From assembly GCA_048213135.1 (NCBI GenBank), contig PS015021.1, positions 45,759-83,893 on the forward strand: a stretch of DNA of 38,135 nucleotides, written 5' to 3'. The notes beneath the pieces are model-generated. The model had not been told where the DNA came from. It saw only the letters and a program-made list of their open reading frames with translations, and ran no database searches. The DNA is from Reclinomonas americana ATCC 50394. Lineage: Eukaryota > Jakobida > Jakobea > Jakobida. This document shows positions 22,801 to 34,673 of this stretch, piece by piece. Every line of letters starts with the position of its first letter. The first letter of the stretch is position 1. The translations under genes and the position numbers were made by a program.

Positions 22801-25800
22801 TTTGGCAGACCGGGCGCTGGCGCACCAATGCGCGATGCCGCCGGCAACAACGTGGCGAACCTGAAGGAATATGTTGCGTCTCATTCTCAGAAATGTATAC
22901 TTTTCCCTCTTCTTCTTCTCACCGCGCCTGCAGCTCGGAAGTCCGCGATCGCACTATCAGCCACCGCCGCCTGGACCCTCGTCCGCCTACAACATGTATG
23001 CTGGAGCACCGGCGTCACCGCCGCCACAGCACCACCACCACAATCACCACGACCGCCACGACCGCCACAATCACCATGACCGCCACGACCACCACGACCA
23101 CCACGACGCACACAATCGTGGACTGGCCACTCACGAACAAGCTCATCACCATCACCACTCATCGGTGGTGTTTGGCAACGACGCGAGTCCGTTTGCCAGC
23201 AACGAGCCATCGCGTCATCGACCGGGCGACGGGCTGCGTGAGTTGGCCGGCACCCGAGTCGACCCTGGAGCGGCCGCCAAGGCCAGCTCGTACAAGTCAG
23301 AGTTGGAGCAGCAGATTCGTGAGAAGGAGGAACGCAAGAAGCGCGAAAAGGAGGAGTTGCGGATGCGCGAGCTTAAGGAGGAGCGTGAGAGGGCGGCGTA
23401 CAATCCGTGGGGCAAGCCGGGAGCGGGTGCGTTACTCTCTTGCCATTGCGCCCTTCTCCCTTTCTCGAGTCTCACATGTCCCCGCAGGTGCTCCCATTCG
23501 TGGTGCCGACGGAAACGCCGTGACCAACCTGAAGGAGGCGCGCGGTCGTGCCCAACAGCCGCCGTCACCACCGCGCTCACCACCGCCGCGTCGCGGAGGT
23601 CGCAGTCGAACACCGAGTCCTGATCCAATGACGCGTGGTCGCGGAGGAGGAGCACAACAGGCGCCACCACCGCCGCAGTCGTCGGCACCGCAAGCTGGCT
23701 CGCCGAGTGAGGAGACCAAGTTCCTGCGTCGCGGCTTTGAGAATTGTCACCCGGAGATTGTGGAGGCCAAGCAACGCGAAGCGCGCAAGCGCGAAGAGTT
23801 GCAAGCGGTGCTGCGACAGCAGGTGGAGGAGAAGAAGCGCGCGCAGGAGGCCGAAAAGCGCCGCGAACGCGAGGAGGAACGTGCTGAGATGGAGCGCTTG
23901 GAGCGGCAGCGGTTGGAGTTGGAGCGGCAGGCCGAGGAGGAGAAGCGCGAAAAGGAACGCAAGGAGCGTGCGCAAAAGGGAGGACGCGCCGGCAATACCG
24001 AGGATCACGGTTGCGTGAGGGGAAACTGAGGAAGGGGAAGGGAATGGGAATCGATGTTGTCTTACATTATTTTGTGCTGCACACAGGCACCGAGGCTGGC
24101 ATCACCATTCTCGCACCCAAGAGGAGAGGTGGCGGGCGTCGCACGCCTCCTCCGTCGCCGCCGACGCGAGATGTGCCTCCGCAACCAAAGCCATCGATGG
24201 CGGAGCCTGCCACGGCGCGGCAGGGTCGTCGCGGTGGGCCGGCGATTGACCGCGGCTCGGCCGCCGACCCGTTCGCCCCGCTGGACGACGACGTGCGTGC
24301 GCCGTCGCCGCCTGTCGGGCGCAGCATGCAACCGACTCGTGGACCGGCCAGGCCGGCTGGAGCCGATGTGCCGATGCGACGACGCGCTCCCGATTTCGAC
24401 GCCGACTCTCCGTCGCCACCCCCGCCACCCCCGCAGCAGCGCACCATGAGCATGTATGGTGGCCCGAGCAGTGCTGGTGGTGGTGCGGGCATGGCGGAGG
24501 AGCTGAACCGTCTCAAGGAGCAGCTGGTGCACGAGCAGGATCGTGTCGCGCGAGTCATGCTGGAGCAGCAGCGTGCCATTCGGGAGCAGCTCGAGCAGCA
24601 GCAGCGCGCCATGGAGGAGCTGAAGCGCATCAATGAGAGGCGGGAGCGAGAGGCCGCCACCCGTGAGCATGAGTTGACGGAGCGGGAGAATGATTTGCGC
24701 GATGTGTTGCGCAAGGATTTCGAGGGCCTGGTGCATCAGGGGTCACCGCAGAGTCATGCGGCGAAGAGGTGAGCGAGGGGAGGAAAAAAGGGAAAGGAGG
24801 AGGGAAAGGGAAGGGGAGGGAGAGGGTGAGGGAAGAGGTGAGAGACGTGCAGTTCGATGAGCAGAGGAATGGAAGTGGGGAGAAGGGGCGAGGATGGGGA
24901 GAGAAGAGCGAAAAAGGAAGCAGAGTGAGATGTGCAGTGGGATGAACAGAGGGACGGGGAAATCGATGCCCAGAGAGTGGAGATCAGAGAGGTGAGCAGA
25001 GAAGCGAGCATTGAGGTTAACAGAGGACTGGCAAGAGAAAAGGGGTTTGAGAAAGCGAAGACCAAGTCGAGGAAGTGTTGGACAGCTTCTTGGTCAGAGA
25101 GATGAGCAGAGGTGCAAGCTGGGAGATGGGTCGGCCAGAGATATGGACAGAGGAAGTACGTAGGAATGCAAGAATGGAGGTGGACATTAGGTGGAAAAGA
25201 TGGCAGCTTGTAAGCGAAGAAACAAGAACTGTGTCGGGGAGTGATTGGAGAAGCCACGTGCGTGCTTGGCAGCTGACTTGCTTCGGTTGTTGTGCAGGTT
25301 GATGCGGGAGCAGGAGAACATGATTCGACGACAGGAGAAGGATCTGGAGTACATGCGGGCCGTGAGGTGCGAATGGGATCGACTTCGCTGCTGTTCATTC
25401 ACTCTCACGCTCACATATTCTGCATGCGCGCAGCAACGACCGCGACTCAAATCGCAAGCCGCGTCTGGGTCTCGAGCGTGACACCCTGGTGAGTGCTGGG
25501 TGTGAATGCACTTGGGCTTGCAGCTGGATCGCTGACGCGTCTTCGTTCACTGCAGGTCGACGTATCGCTGGCTGGCGACAGTCGGTTCATGGAGCCGGAA
25601 TACAGCGAAATGTCGCCACTCGCGCAGCATCGTCGTTGCGTGACGTCGTGTCGTAATCCCTCACTCGCCACCGGCTTGGTGTATTCACAACAAGTGACTC
25701 ATTGCAGCGCCGAGCGCGGCCACGGTGGAGAGCCTGGGCGCCGAGAGCCTGTACTCGCGAAACGACAAGAAGCTGCGCTCGCTGGAGAAGCTGGACAAGG

Positions 25801-26138
25801 CATTTGGTGGGAATGGGGACAAGCAGGATCTGGATGAGATTTTGGAGGCGTTCTTGAAGAAGCAGAAGGTTTGATAAGAAAGGGGAAAGGGCAGGAGGCG
25901 GGGAAAGGGTTGTTCGTTCTTCGTTTTGTTCTGTTCATGCACTGCGAGAGACGCAGTTGTGTTATGAGCGATCACTTCCTCTCTTTGCTCGTCGCTTCAC
26001 TCCATATTCTGTCACTTGTCTCTTTCTCATCAGCTGTGCGCTCTACAGTTGGAGAAGGCGCAGCGAAAGCAGCGTGAGCGACTGGGGATGCGGGAGTCGT
26101 CGGCGCTGGAGACGGAAACGCGATGGGTGGACATGTAA
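19511..26138 (+). CDS. CSPP1-like repeat coiled-coil protein
   Basis: Nineteen exons: 19511-19556, 19898-20287, 21051-21464, 21539-21600, 21672-21703, 21777-21814, 21877-22064, 22132-22335, 22407-22554, 22628-22698, 22771-22872, 22934-23426, 23488-24009, 24087-24768, 25298-25366, 25434-25488, 25556-25634, 25708-25868, 26034-26138. Phases agree and give 1286 residues. At least six copies of YA-x-[ED]L-x-RQM-x-EKK-x-RE (first at ~160, last at ~687) alternate with Gly/Pro/Gln-rich linkers. Three copies of [YF]-x-P-[FW]-G-[RK]-PGAGAP (about 363, 539, 720) are each followed by D/N-G-N. Highly charged coiled coils span ~745-900 and ~1035-1150. This alternation of short E/K/R helices and an NPxGxPGAGAP motif recalls CSPP1, a microtubule-binding centrosome and cilium protein; I rely on memory of that family, so the name is tentative. 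Oddities are a His/Asp-rich stretch (~600-645) and poly-Gly runs. Exon 19 could alternatively begin at 26049. Confidence 0.78.
20425..20900 (+). repeat. ~155-bp imperfect tandem repeat in CSPP1-like intron 2
   Basis: GCTGCTGAATCTGT-like anchors occur at 20433, 20584 and 20743 (spacings 151 and 159). Each is followed by CGTCT(C/T)C, CCGCTTCC, TTTCATGTGCCATTC and CCTTTGCTTCTCCCTCAC in the same order, with CATTCCTGGCCC(A/G)GAGCTG at the joints. The third copy is degraded. It lies wholly within the 763-bp intron 20288-21050. Confidence 0.75.
24769..25297 (+). other. Long GA-rich intron 14 of the CSPP1-like gene
   Basis: 529-bp intron, donor GTGAGC, acceptor TTGTGCAG. It is dominated by GGGAAAGG/GCAGAGAG purine-rich sequence with degenerate GATGAGCAGAGG/GATGAACAGAGG repeats (24856-25113). 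No ORF joins either neighbouring exon in phase. Confidence 0.6.
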
Positions 26139-26877
26139 TGAGGGCGAACCATAGTTAACTATAGTGTTGTTTTGTGCAGTGAAGACAATGTGGTATGTTG
26201 TGCATCGAGAGAGGGAGAGGGTGCCACCGGAAGGGATTTCGGAGCCACCTTGACGGCATACCAATGATCAAGGGTACTATTTCAGTGGAAGGAAGGGAGA
26301 GAGTCGAGAGTGTGGCGTAGCGAGAATAGTCGAGGGTGAACACAGTCTCACGGGAGGTTGCAGGGTCTACGAGACAACGGTGATTGGCTAAGGGTGAAGA
26401 ATTCACGCACAAGTCCAAGAGAGCAGGGTGGGGAGACGGGTTGAGCATGCGTGAGTGGAAATGGGCAAGGGTGTGAGAGTGAAGTGTTGAGGGCAAACGA
26501 GAAGAAGGGTCGGAGGACTCGGAGGATAACGGCGAAGGGTCAAGTGTTTGAGTGGACAGAATCGCAATAGTCGAGGAGGTGGGGTAGGGAAAAATTGCTG
26601 GGGTGAAGTGTTGGGTGACGAGTTGAGCGCAAGGGGCAATGATCAAGGGTCTGCGCACGAGAGTGAAGAAGAGTTCACGTGCAAGTGCACGAGAACAAGG
26701 GTTCAAGGTCAACTGCAAGTGTGTTTGGGTGCAAGCAACAAGACTCGAGGGTCAAGTGTAGACAGCAGAGGGCTATTATGATGGAAAGGCGCCAAAAAAC
26801 CATGCAATCAATACCAATATCGCCATGCATTGCATTGCGAAGTTCAGTCCTCCTCTCTGTCCCTTTCTTTGTTTTGC

Positions 26878-26912
<35 letters not shown>

Positions 26913-26924
26913 CTTGTGTGTAAG
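26139..26924. other. Spacer with scattered AAGGGT/GTGAAG repeats
   Basis: Between the stop of the CSPP1-like gene and the start of the seven-helix gene. From about 26260 to 26760 short purine-rich words (GTCAAGGGT, GGGTGAA, GAGAGTGAAG) recur irregularly without a fixed period, and a (GA)n tract sits at 26882-26910. I find no supported gene. The region must hold the 3' end of one gene and the promoter of the next. Confidence 0.5.
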
Positions 26925-29130
26925 ATGGGAGGCTGTGTGACAGGCCCCTTCCGCCTGTTGCCCTGTGTGCTGGCCACTGCCTATCTCAGTGTGGTCGCCT
27001 TTGCCTCTCTCTGCTCACTCGCCTATCATCAAATCTACGCTCGTCCACCACCGTTACGTGAGAGAGAGAGAGAGAAAGAGAGAGAGAGAAGTGAGAGAGA
27101 CTGACTGACTTGACTTCTCTCTCTCACAGAGGATTGCTGGTGTCTCGCACCACTCGTGCGATCTTTTGGGTGTTGCAGGCGATGCGATTGTTGCTGGTTG
27201 TGTATGCTGTTGGTGAGTGCAGTGAGAGTGATTGATTGACTGAGAGAATGAGAGACTGAGAGAGATTCGCAGTGATCGGAAGATCTTGCATCTTTGTCTC
27301 TCGACTTCCCCTCTCTTGTCTTCCTACTTGTGCTTGTTATTGTTCTTCTTCTCGTTCCCTTGCTCACTCCTTCTCTCTTCTCCTCGTCTTCTCTCTTTGT
27401 CTTCTTCCCCTTGTTCTTCCCTCCTCTTTCTTCTTCTTGTTCTTCTTGTTCTTCTTCTTCCTCCTCTTCTTTTTCTTCTTCTTCTTCCTTCTTCTTCTTC
27501 TTCTTCTTCTTCTTGTTCTTGTTCTTCTTCTTCCTCTTCTTCTTCTTGTTCTTCTTCTTGCTCTTCTTGTTCTTCTTCTTGCTCTTCTTCTTCATGTTCA
27601 TGTTCATGTTCATGTTCTTGTTCTTGTTCTTGTTCTTGATCTTGTTCTTCTTCAGCAAGTCACTCACTCAGTCTCTTTTCACCTTCCTTGACCATCGCTT
27701 TGTCATGCACTCGCATACTTCCATCACCGTTGCCCCCTTTTCCCTTACCCGTTTCTTCCCTTCTCAGTGGCCATCATCGCATTCGTCACGGAGACGCACA
27801 TTGCACGCGCGTTCACTGGCGTGGCGCATGTGATCGGCACCTGCGTCCTCGCCCTCGTGTGCTTGTACTGGGTGTACGTGGTGACACTCGTCAGTCGCTC
27901 GTATCAGCGGCGACGAGACCTTTCGCTGCGGATCAGCGCCGTGTCGCTGGGGATTGGAGTGGCGGTGTCGGTGGTGGCCGCCGGCACGAGCTTGACCGCG
28001 GCCATGTACGATTGCTTTGACTTTTTTGTGGTGCGTCGTGGGTTGAGAAGAGATGAGAAGATTACAAGGAATGGGGAGAATTTACATGTCTATGCTTCGT
28101 CTTCCCTTTCTTTCCCTCCCTCGCTCCTCTCTTCCTGCCTGCTCATTTCGTTCACTGCTTTTCTCTGCCTTCCTAGGTCACGGCCAGTCTGTCGTGCAGC
28201 CTTTCTCCCATTTTCTATGTGTCTCCCCCACACACACTCCTTCTCTCTCTCCGTCTCACTGTCTCACTCTGCCCACGTTCCCTTTGTGTGCCCTCCTCTG
28301 TGTGTGCGTGCCTCTCTGTTACTGCCAGTCTCTCCGTCAGACCTCACTTGTCTTCCTCCTTCTCCTCCTCCCCCCCCCCCCCTTCTCCTCCACCTCCTTC
28401 CTCCTCGCCCATTGCCGCCGATGTCTTTCCCTTCCCGCAGACCTCCCCACCCGAACCCTGCTTCGATATCCTCGTCGTGTACCTGGTCATGCTGTCGATC
28501 CTGGTCACGGCGCTGGCAGTGCCGATTGGTTCGTTTGCACCCGTCTTCGCGTATTCCGTTCTCCCCCCTCACCGTCGCACACAGTCACTGCCGCAATCTA
28601 CCTCTTCCGCGCGCGCAACCTCGTCAAGCACCTAAACTCGACGCACTCGGCGAACGAGGCCAATCGTGCGCTGATGAAGACGGTCATCATGGCGTCGTCG
28701 TTTTTCATCACCAACACGCTGTATGTCATCAACCTCGGCGCTGTCACTGGCGGCCGACCGTGGGCGTTTCAGGACCCGCTGGTGAGAGAGAGAACGTCTC
28801 TCGCCCTCGTGGTAGTGGCCGCCACTCATCTTTTTCCTCCCACAGGGCATCTCCATGGTCACTAGCCAGTTCATCTCGATGGCCATGGTCCTCATTTTCA
28901 TGCACGGCAAGCCCCTGCGCAAGCGACAGACATCCTCGGAGGACACGCTGTCGGTGCAGCTGCTGCGCATTCAGTGCGACTCTGGCACCGAGATGGCCAC
29001 CCAAGACACGCTGACATCTGTTGCTTCTCGCGAGGCCCTCCTCCTGCCACCGGCTCCAGGGGCGTCGTTCTCAAGTGGCGGCACGGGAGCGTCAGCAGCA
29101 TCGTTTGCTTCGACCAAGCCGCCGTCATAG
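26925..29130 (+). CDS. Seven-helix membrane protein, GPCR-like
   Basis: Six exons (26925-27057, 27132-27212, 27768-28030, 28441-28528, 28585-28781, 28846-29130) give 348 residues with consistent phases. Seven hydrophobic helices are visible: ~11-37 (LLPCVLATAYLSVVAFASLC), ~53-78 (AIFWVLQAMRLLLVVYAVV), ~88-112 (VIGTCVLALVCLYWVYVV), ~123-150 (GIGVAVSVVAAGTSL), ~167-197 (ILVVYLVMLSILVTALAVPI), ~220-246 (TVIMASSFFITNTLYVINL) and ~258-278 (SQFISMAMVLIFM). The loop after helix 3 is strongly basic (SRSYQRRRDLSLR), as is the segment after helix 7 (GKPLRKRQ). A ~65-residue Ser/Thr-rich tail follows. Length, helix count and charge pattern fit a G-protein-coupled receptor-like protein with a very short N-terminus. 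I see no E/DRY or NPxxY, so no receptor class can be assigned. Exon 2 must start after AGAG (acceptor CACAGAG) to keep phase. Confidence 0.78.
27213..27767 (+). repeat. CTT/TTC and CATGTT repeat-rich intron 2 of seven-helix gene
   Basis: 555-bp intron with donor GTGAGT and acceptor CTTCTCAG. It contains ~200 bp of TTCTTC/TTCTTG repeats (27410-27595), a short CATGTT array (27592-27618) and TTCTTG repeats (27619-27645). Long Ser/Leu-rich and Lys/Glu-rich open frames through it on both strands are triplet-repeat artefacts. Confidence 0.8.
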
Positions 29131-29414
29131 CGACGGTTCGACGACATTTCATGTATACTACTAAGCACCACCAATGTAATATTGTTCTTGTCATAGCACG
29201 AAGGAAGGTCCAGAGAGCATCGCCAGCCGACAAGGCAAAATGGCGAAACACACACATAGATCTCAGATTTTCCGCGACATATGCACATACACACAAAAAG
29301 AGAGAGAGAGAGGCACAACAGACAGAGCACAAAATTTCCAACTCGCACATCTAAAAAACCCCAACACAAAGAACTACCAAGCACGAGGAAAGAGAAAACA
29401 GCGGCGGTGTTGGA
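29131..29414. other. Convergent 3' spacer
   Basis: 284 bp between the stop codons of the seven-helix gene (plus) and the low-complexity membrane gene (minus). It contains AT-rich words (AATGTAATATTG at ~29173) and a short GA tract at 29299-29311. No coding signal is seen. It probably holds both 3' UTRs. Confidence 0.5.
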
Positions 29415-30503
29415 TCATCGCGACTGCGTCGGCGAGAGCTGTGGATTAGTGTATGCCGTCGTGGATTGACGCATGTGGCGAAGAACAGTTCCCATCAGGC
29501 CGGGTTCCTCGCGCTGTCGGTTAGAGAGCGGTGGAATAAACATGTCCATCTGGTCGGGCGTTCGTGAGACTTCGATCGGATGCACATAGACACCCCAACT
29601 GCAGTACGAAACAGTGAGTGGCATCGTGCAGTCAGCCGACACCTCCGTGACCCTGGATGCCAGCAAGCCGCCCTGCAAGTGCACAGCGCATGAGAAAATG
29701 CAAGACTCGCAGGGAGTGCAATCTCCGCACCTCCTCTCCCTCGTCGTCATCATCATCAGCATCGTCGTCGCCAAAGAGATCCTCGTCAACGCGCGCGCGC
29801 CGCTCATCCACATCCTCGTTCGGACCCAGCGAGCCGCCGGGGAAGAAGAGTGGCGAGAAGGGCATTGACAACGCCTCAAACGACGACATGAGCGGTGGTG
29901 GAGCAGGAGCCTGTGCGCGGTTCACCCCTGCCCCCGCGACGTGGTCACCCGACACGGGAGACAGACCATCGCCGAGCAGTTCGGACGAGTTGAGCAGGTC
30001 GTGTGTGATAATGGTGTTCGCGGCAATCTTGCCGGCCTGGTGCAGCGGAGCATATGGCGCGCTGTCACCGCCCACATCGTCCACCATGTCCGACATGAGC
30101 AAGCACGGGGCGGTCATGGAGCCGGCGGAGGATGGCGCAGCTGCGGCGTCGATCATCGAGGAAGGCGGTGGTGACTGTTGAGATTGGCAAAGGAGGAGAA
30201 GAGGCACAACAGAACGCAATCGACAAGACAAGAAGGAGGAGCATGAATTATTGGAGAAATGAGTACTGGATGGAGAAGACCGAAAGACAGGGGACAGCAA
30301 AACGCAACCACGCCATCCACCACAAGCATCGGGGCAACCAGCGGCGACATTGACTGCTTCGGCTCCTCCTGCTCCACCACCAGTGCGGTCGGGGTATCAC
30401 GGTGCGGTCTGGGGGTGAGCGATCGGCGCTCAGAGTTTCCACTAGCAGCGACAGCGGCGGCTGCAAAACAAAATGCATTGAGATCAAACAAGCAAGTCTT
30501 TTG

Positions 30504-30549
<46 letters not shown>

Positions 30550-31273
30550 ACGTCGTACGTACGTACGTACGTACGTACGTCGTACGTCGTACGTCGTCCG
30601 TTCCGTCCGTTCCGTTCCTTCCGTCTCNNNNNNNNNNNNNNNNNNNNNNNNNNNNNNNNNNNNNNNNNNNNNNNNNNNNNNNNNNNNNNNNNNNNNNNNN
30701 NNNNNNNNNNNNNNNNNNNNNNNNNNNNNNNNNNNNNNNNNNNNNNNNNNNNNNNNNNNNNNNNNNNNNNNNNNNNNNNNNNNNNNNNNNNNNNNNNNNN
30801 NNNNNNNNNNNNNNNNNNNNNNNNNNNNNNNNNNNNNNNNNNNNNNNNNNNNNNNNNNNNNNNNNNNNNNNNNNNNNNNNNNNNNNNNNNNNNNNNNNNN
30901 NNNNNNNNNNNNNNNNNNNNNNNNNNNNNNNNNNNNNNNNNNNNNNNNNNNNNNNNNNNNNNNNNNNNNNNNNNNNNNNNNNNNNNNNNNNNNNNNNNNN
31001 NNNNNNNNNNNNNNNNNNNNNNNNNNNNNNNNNNNNNNNNNNNNNNNNNNNNNNNNNNNNNNNNNNNNNNNNNNNNNNNNNNNNNNNNNNNNNNNNNNNN
31101 NNNNNNNNNNNNNNNNNNNNNNNNNNNNNNNNNNNNNNNNNNNNNNNNNNNNNNNNNNNNNNNNNNNNNNNNNNNNNNNNNCGACGTACGTACGTACGTA
31201 CGTACGACGACGACGACGCGGCGGCGTACGAACAAACAAACTAACGACTACGTAGTAGATAACAACACGACTA

Positions 31274-31333
<60 letters not shown>

Positions 31334-33840
31334 CCACACTCAATCACTCACTGTCACTGAATGTATCAGAGCATGGTGTCTCATTGACATTGAGTGCGCG
31401 TGCAGCTCAACGACTGTCCCTCCCTCCCTCTCTCTTTCTCTGTCACAAACCATTCACAGCCGACAGCAGCCCGGGCACCGACGTCACAATATCCATGACC
31501 CGCTCAAACTTGCGCGACAACGCCTCCTGCGATGCCTCCATCCACGCCAGCTTCAGCATAATGGCCTGCTGCTGCGCCTCCATGGAAGTAATGAGGCGAG
31601 CCAGCTGGCGCGACGACACATCCGTGTAGCGCGGTGAGTAGGTCGCCGCAGCCGGCGACGACAGTGCCGCCGCCACGGCGTGTGCAATCCGCAGAGAGCT
31701 GTTCAGGCCACGTACTCCATCGCGCGGCGTGCTGTCCGACGAGCGGGTGGAGCGTGCGAGTGGCTGTCGGCCCGGGGATGACAAGTTGGACAAGACGCTG
31801 GCGTTGCCCGAGATGTTGACTGCCATGAGGGAGAAGGGGGAAGGGGGAAGGGGGAAGGGGGAAGGGGGAAGGGGGAAGGGAAAGGGGTGGGATGAGTGAG
31901 AGAAGGGCAAAGAGAAGAGTGAATAGAAGGACGAGAAGGAAGTGAAGGGTAGAGTGAGAGGAAGCGTAAGAAAAGTGAAGGGGACGAGCGGAAATAGAAA
32001 GGAGAGAGGGGTTACAGAGAAGGGCGTAAAGAATGGGGAAGAGAAGGTGAAGAGCAGAGGAGACAGGAGAAACGGAGACGAGGAGCAGGAGAGAATTCAG
32101 AGAAGAGAAGGGGACAAAAGGCGGAGCGAAAGAATGAAAATGGAGAAAAGAGATGATAGGACGAGGGGAGAACGGCGACGCATATGAAGGACACGAGGCG
32201 AGGAGAGGGAAAGGCACAGAGATGATAGGCATGCACGAGCACAGAGATGAGGAAAGAAATCAACGAACAAACAACAGAAAGACCACCGATGCAGAGTGAG
32301 TTGAAGGACAACGATCACAGTCATAGCAGCGTCAGAATGAAAAACAACAAGCGGACAAAGAAGATCGAATGACAAGCAGGAAGCAACAACAAAGGCAGAC
32401 AAGATGAGAGGACGAACGGGCAGTGAAGCAGTACCTTGGTTGGACAGCTCCTGCTCGATATCATCCATCAGCTCCTGTGTTGAGTGAGTGAGCATTCGTA
32501 CTGCTACATATGATATCTATTCCCTGCTCCCATAACGCAACATCCAGCGCGCGATTGTGCGAATCACTGCGCGGCACTTGCCGTTGTTGCTGCTGCTGCT
32601 GCTCGTGCAGTGCATGCAGCGGCAACGAGAGTGCCGGTCGCGAGACCGCCGCCGACATGATCACCGAATCCTCGTCCACAGTCACCTCCTCCTCCACGTA
32701 CAGTACCTCCACGTCCTCGTCGCCCTCCTGCGCGCCGTCCTCGCGCACCTCAATTACCTCCACGTTCGAATCATTCAGCGAGGCCGGCGGCACCGTCGTT
32801 GGCACACTCGGGCGTCGCATCGTACGGCCATTGTTGCTGTTGCTGCTGTTGTTGTTGTTGACGGGAGTGGGGCGCGGAGGGCGGCCGAGTGGATTGATCT
32901 TGCCGGTGCCAGCTGCAACGAGGAATGAGGGGAAAGGGGAGAGTGAGGGAAAATGGAACTCGCTCGAGCACAAGGTAAGCACAAACCCTTGACCAACGGC
33001 GCCCGGGCATTGGTGGTGCTCATCACCACCACCTCCACTGGCGAGGAGGCGCTCAGCTCGTCGCTGTCGCCACTCGAATTGTGGCGCTCGTCGTCGGTGA
33101 GGGTGACATCGTCGTCGAAATCGTCCTCCTCTGACGACGACTCCTCACGCTCGGCCGTCGCCGTCTTGCGCCACGAACTGGCGCCGGCAAAGTACGCACG
33201 CACCTCCTCTGAATCCGCGCGCAGCAGCTCGGCCGGGCGGCGACCGTCGCGCGAGAGCAACGATCGCTGGGGTGGCGGAGACGAGGCGGCCTCGGGCGTA
33301 TCGAGGTACGACGGCTGGTCGAGCAGCGGCACCGGCGATGAGGTGGGCGACTGTGCCGTGGCTGAGGCCGGGGAGGCGGCGGAGGATATGGCGGGGGATG
33401 TGGGACTCTTGATGGAGGGCGTGGTGGAGCCGTAGAGCTGCGAGGAGAAGGTGAGGAGAGCACATGCAAACGCCGGTGGTGAAGAAACACACACGAGAGA
33501 CTGCACAGGAACAGAGCGCAAGAGATACACAGAGAGGACGGCTGATGCAAAGAGACACTGCTGACTGCAAAGAAATAACGATGACAATACGACGCTCAGT
33601 TAAGAGTCAAGGAAGCACACGAAAGTGAGTTGTAATGAGGGTGGAGGTCACACCAAAGACGAAATTTCACGAAAGAATGAGAAGACGAGAACGAGTACAG
33701 AGAACAAGATTGTGCACACTCGCTGCACACGACTCGAACTCAACAAACCACTCACAACGCACAGACAGGAAAGAGAGTGAGAGAAGACAAGAAGAAAGCG
33801 AACAGAAATGCAATGGAGTGCGTGACACTGCGCGATTCAC

Positions 33841-33881
<41 letters not shown>

Positions 33882-34180
33882 AAGAGAGGAAGAGCGAGTC
33901 TGCAACGGCTACTCGCACACTCAAAGCACACGACCCGAACTCAACAGACACCTCGCACAACGCACAGAGAGGAAACATGAGAAAATGAAAAAGTGAAGAC
34001 AAGAGAAGAAAACAGAGAATATGACTGAGTGCAATAGAGAGATAAAGAGGAAGAGTGCAACCGCTACTTGTACACTAGACACACAACACAACAAACCACT
34101 CACAACGCAGTGAGAGGCAACAAACAGAGAGAAGAGACAGAGAAAGCGAACAGAGAACATGCAATGCAGTGCATGAAAGC

Positions 34181-34221
<41 letters not shown>

Positions 34222-34611
34222 AGAGAGAGCGCACACACTATAGTGCACAACTAACGACGACACAACGACACCACGTACGAACGACGAGAGGNNNNNNNNN
34301 NNNNNNNNNNNNNNNNNNNNNNNNNNNNNNNNNNNNNNNNNNNNNNNNNNNNNNNNNNNNNNNNNNNNNNNNNNNNNNNNNNNNNNNNNNNNNNNNNNNN
34401 NNNNNNNNNNNNNNNNNNNNNNNNNNNNNNNNNNNNNNNNNNNNNNNNNNNNNNNNNNNNNNNNNNNNNNNNNNNNNNNNNNNNNNNNNNNNNNNNNNNN
34501 NNNNNNNNNNNNNNNNNNNNNNNNNNNNNNNNNNNNNNNNNNNNNNNNAGAAGAAGAACGAAGAAGAAGAAGAAGAAGAAGAAGAACGAACGAACGAGAC
34601 GAGAGAGAGAG

Positions 34612-34673
<62 letters not shown>

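Noticed and set aside
27035-27667. Lys/Asn/Glu-rich minus-strand frame
   Set aside because: Complement of TTCTTC/CATGTT repeats inside an intron of the seven-helix gene.
30259-31629. Large plus-strand frame across the 554-N gap
   Set aside because: Composed of N, (CT)n and antisense of orphan-gene exons; no codon bias or domain.
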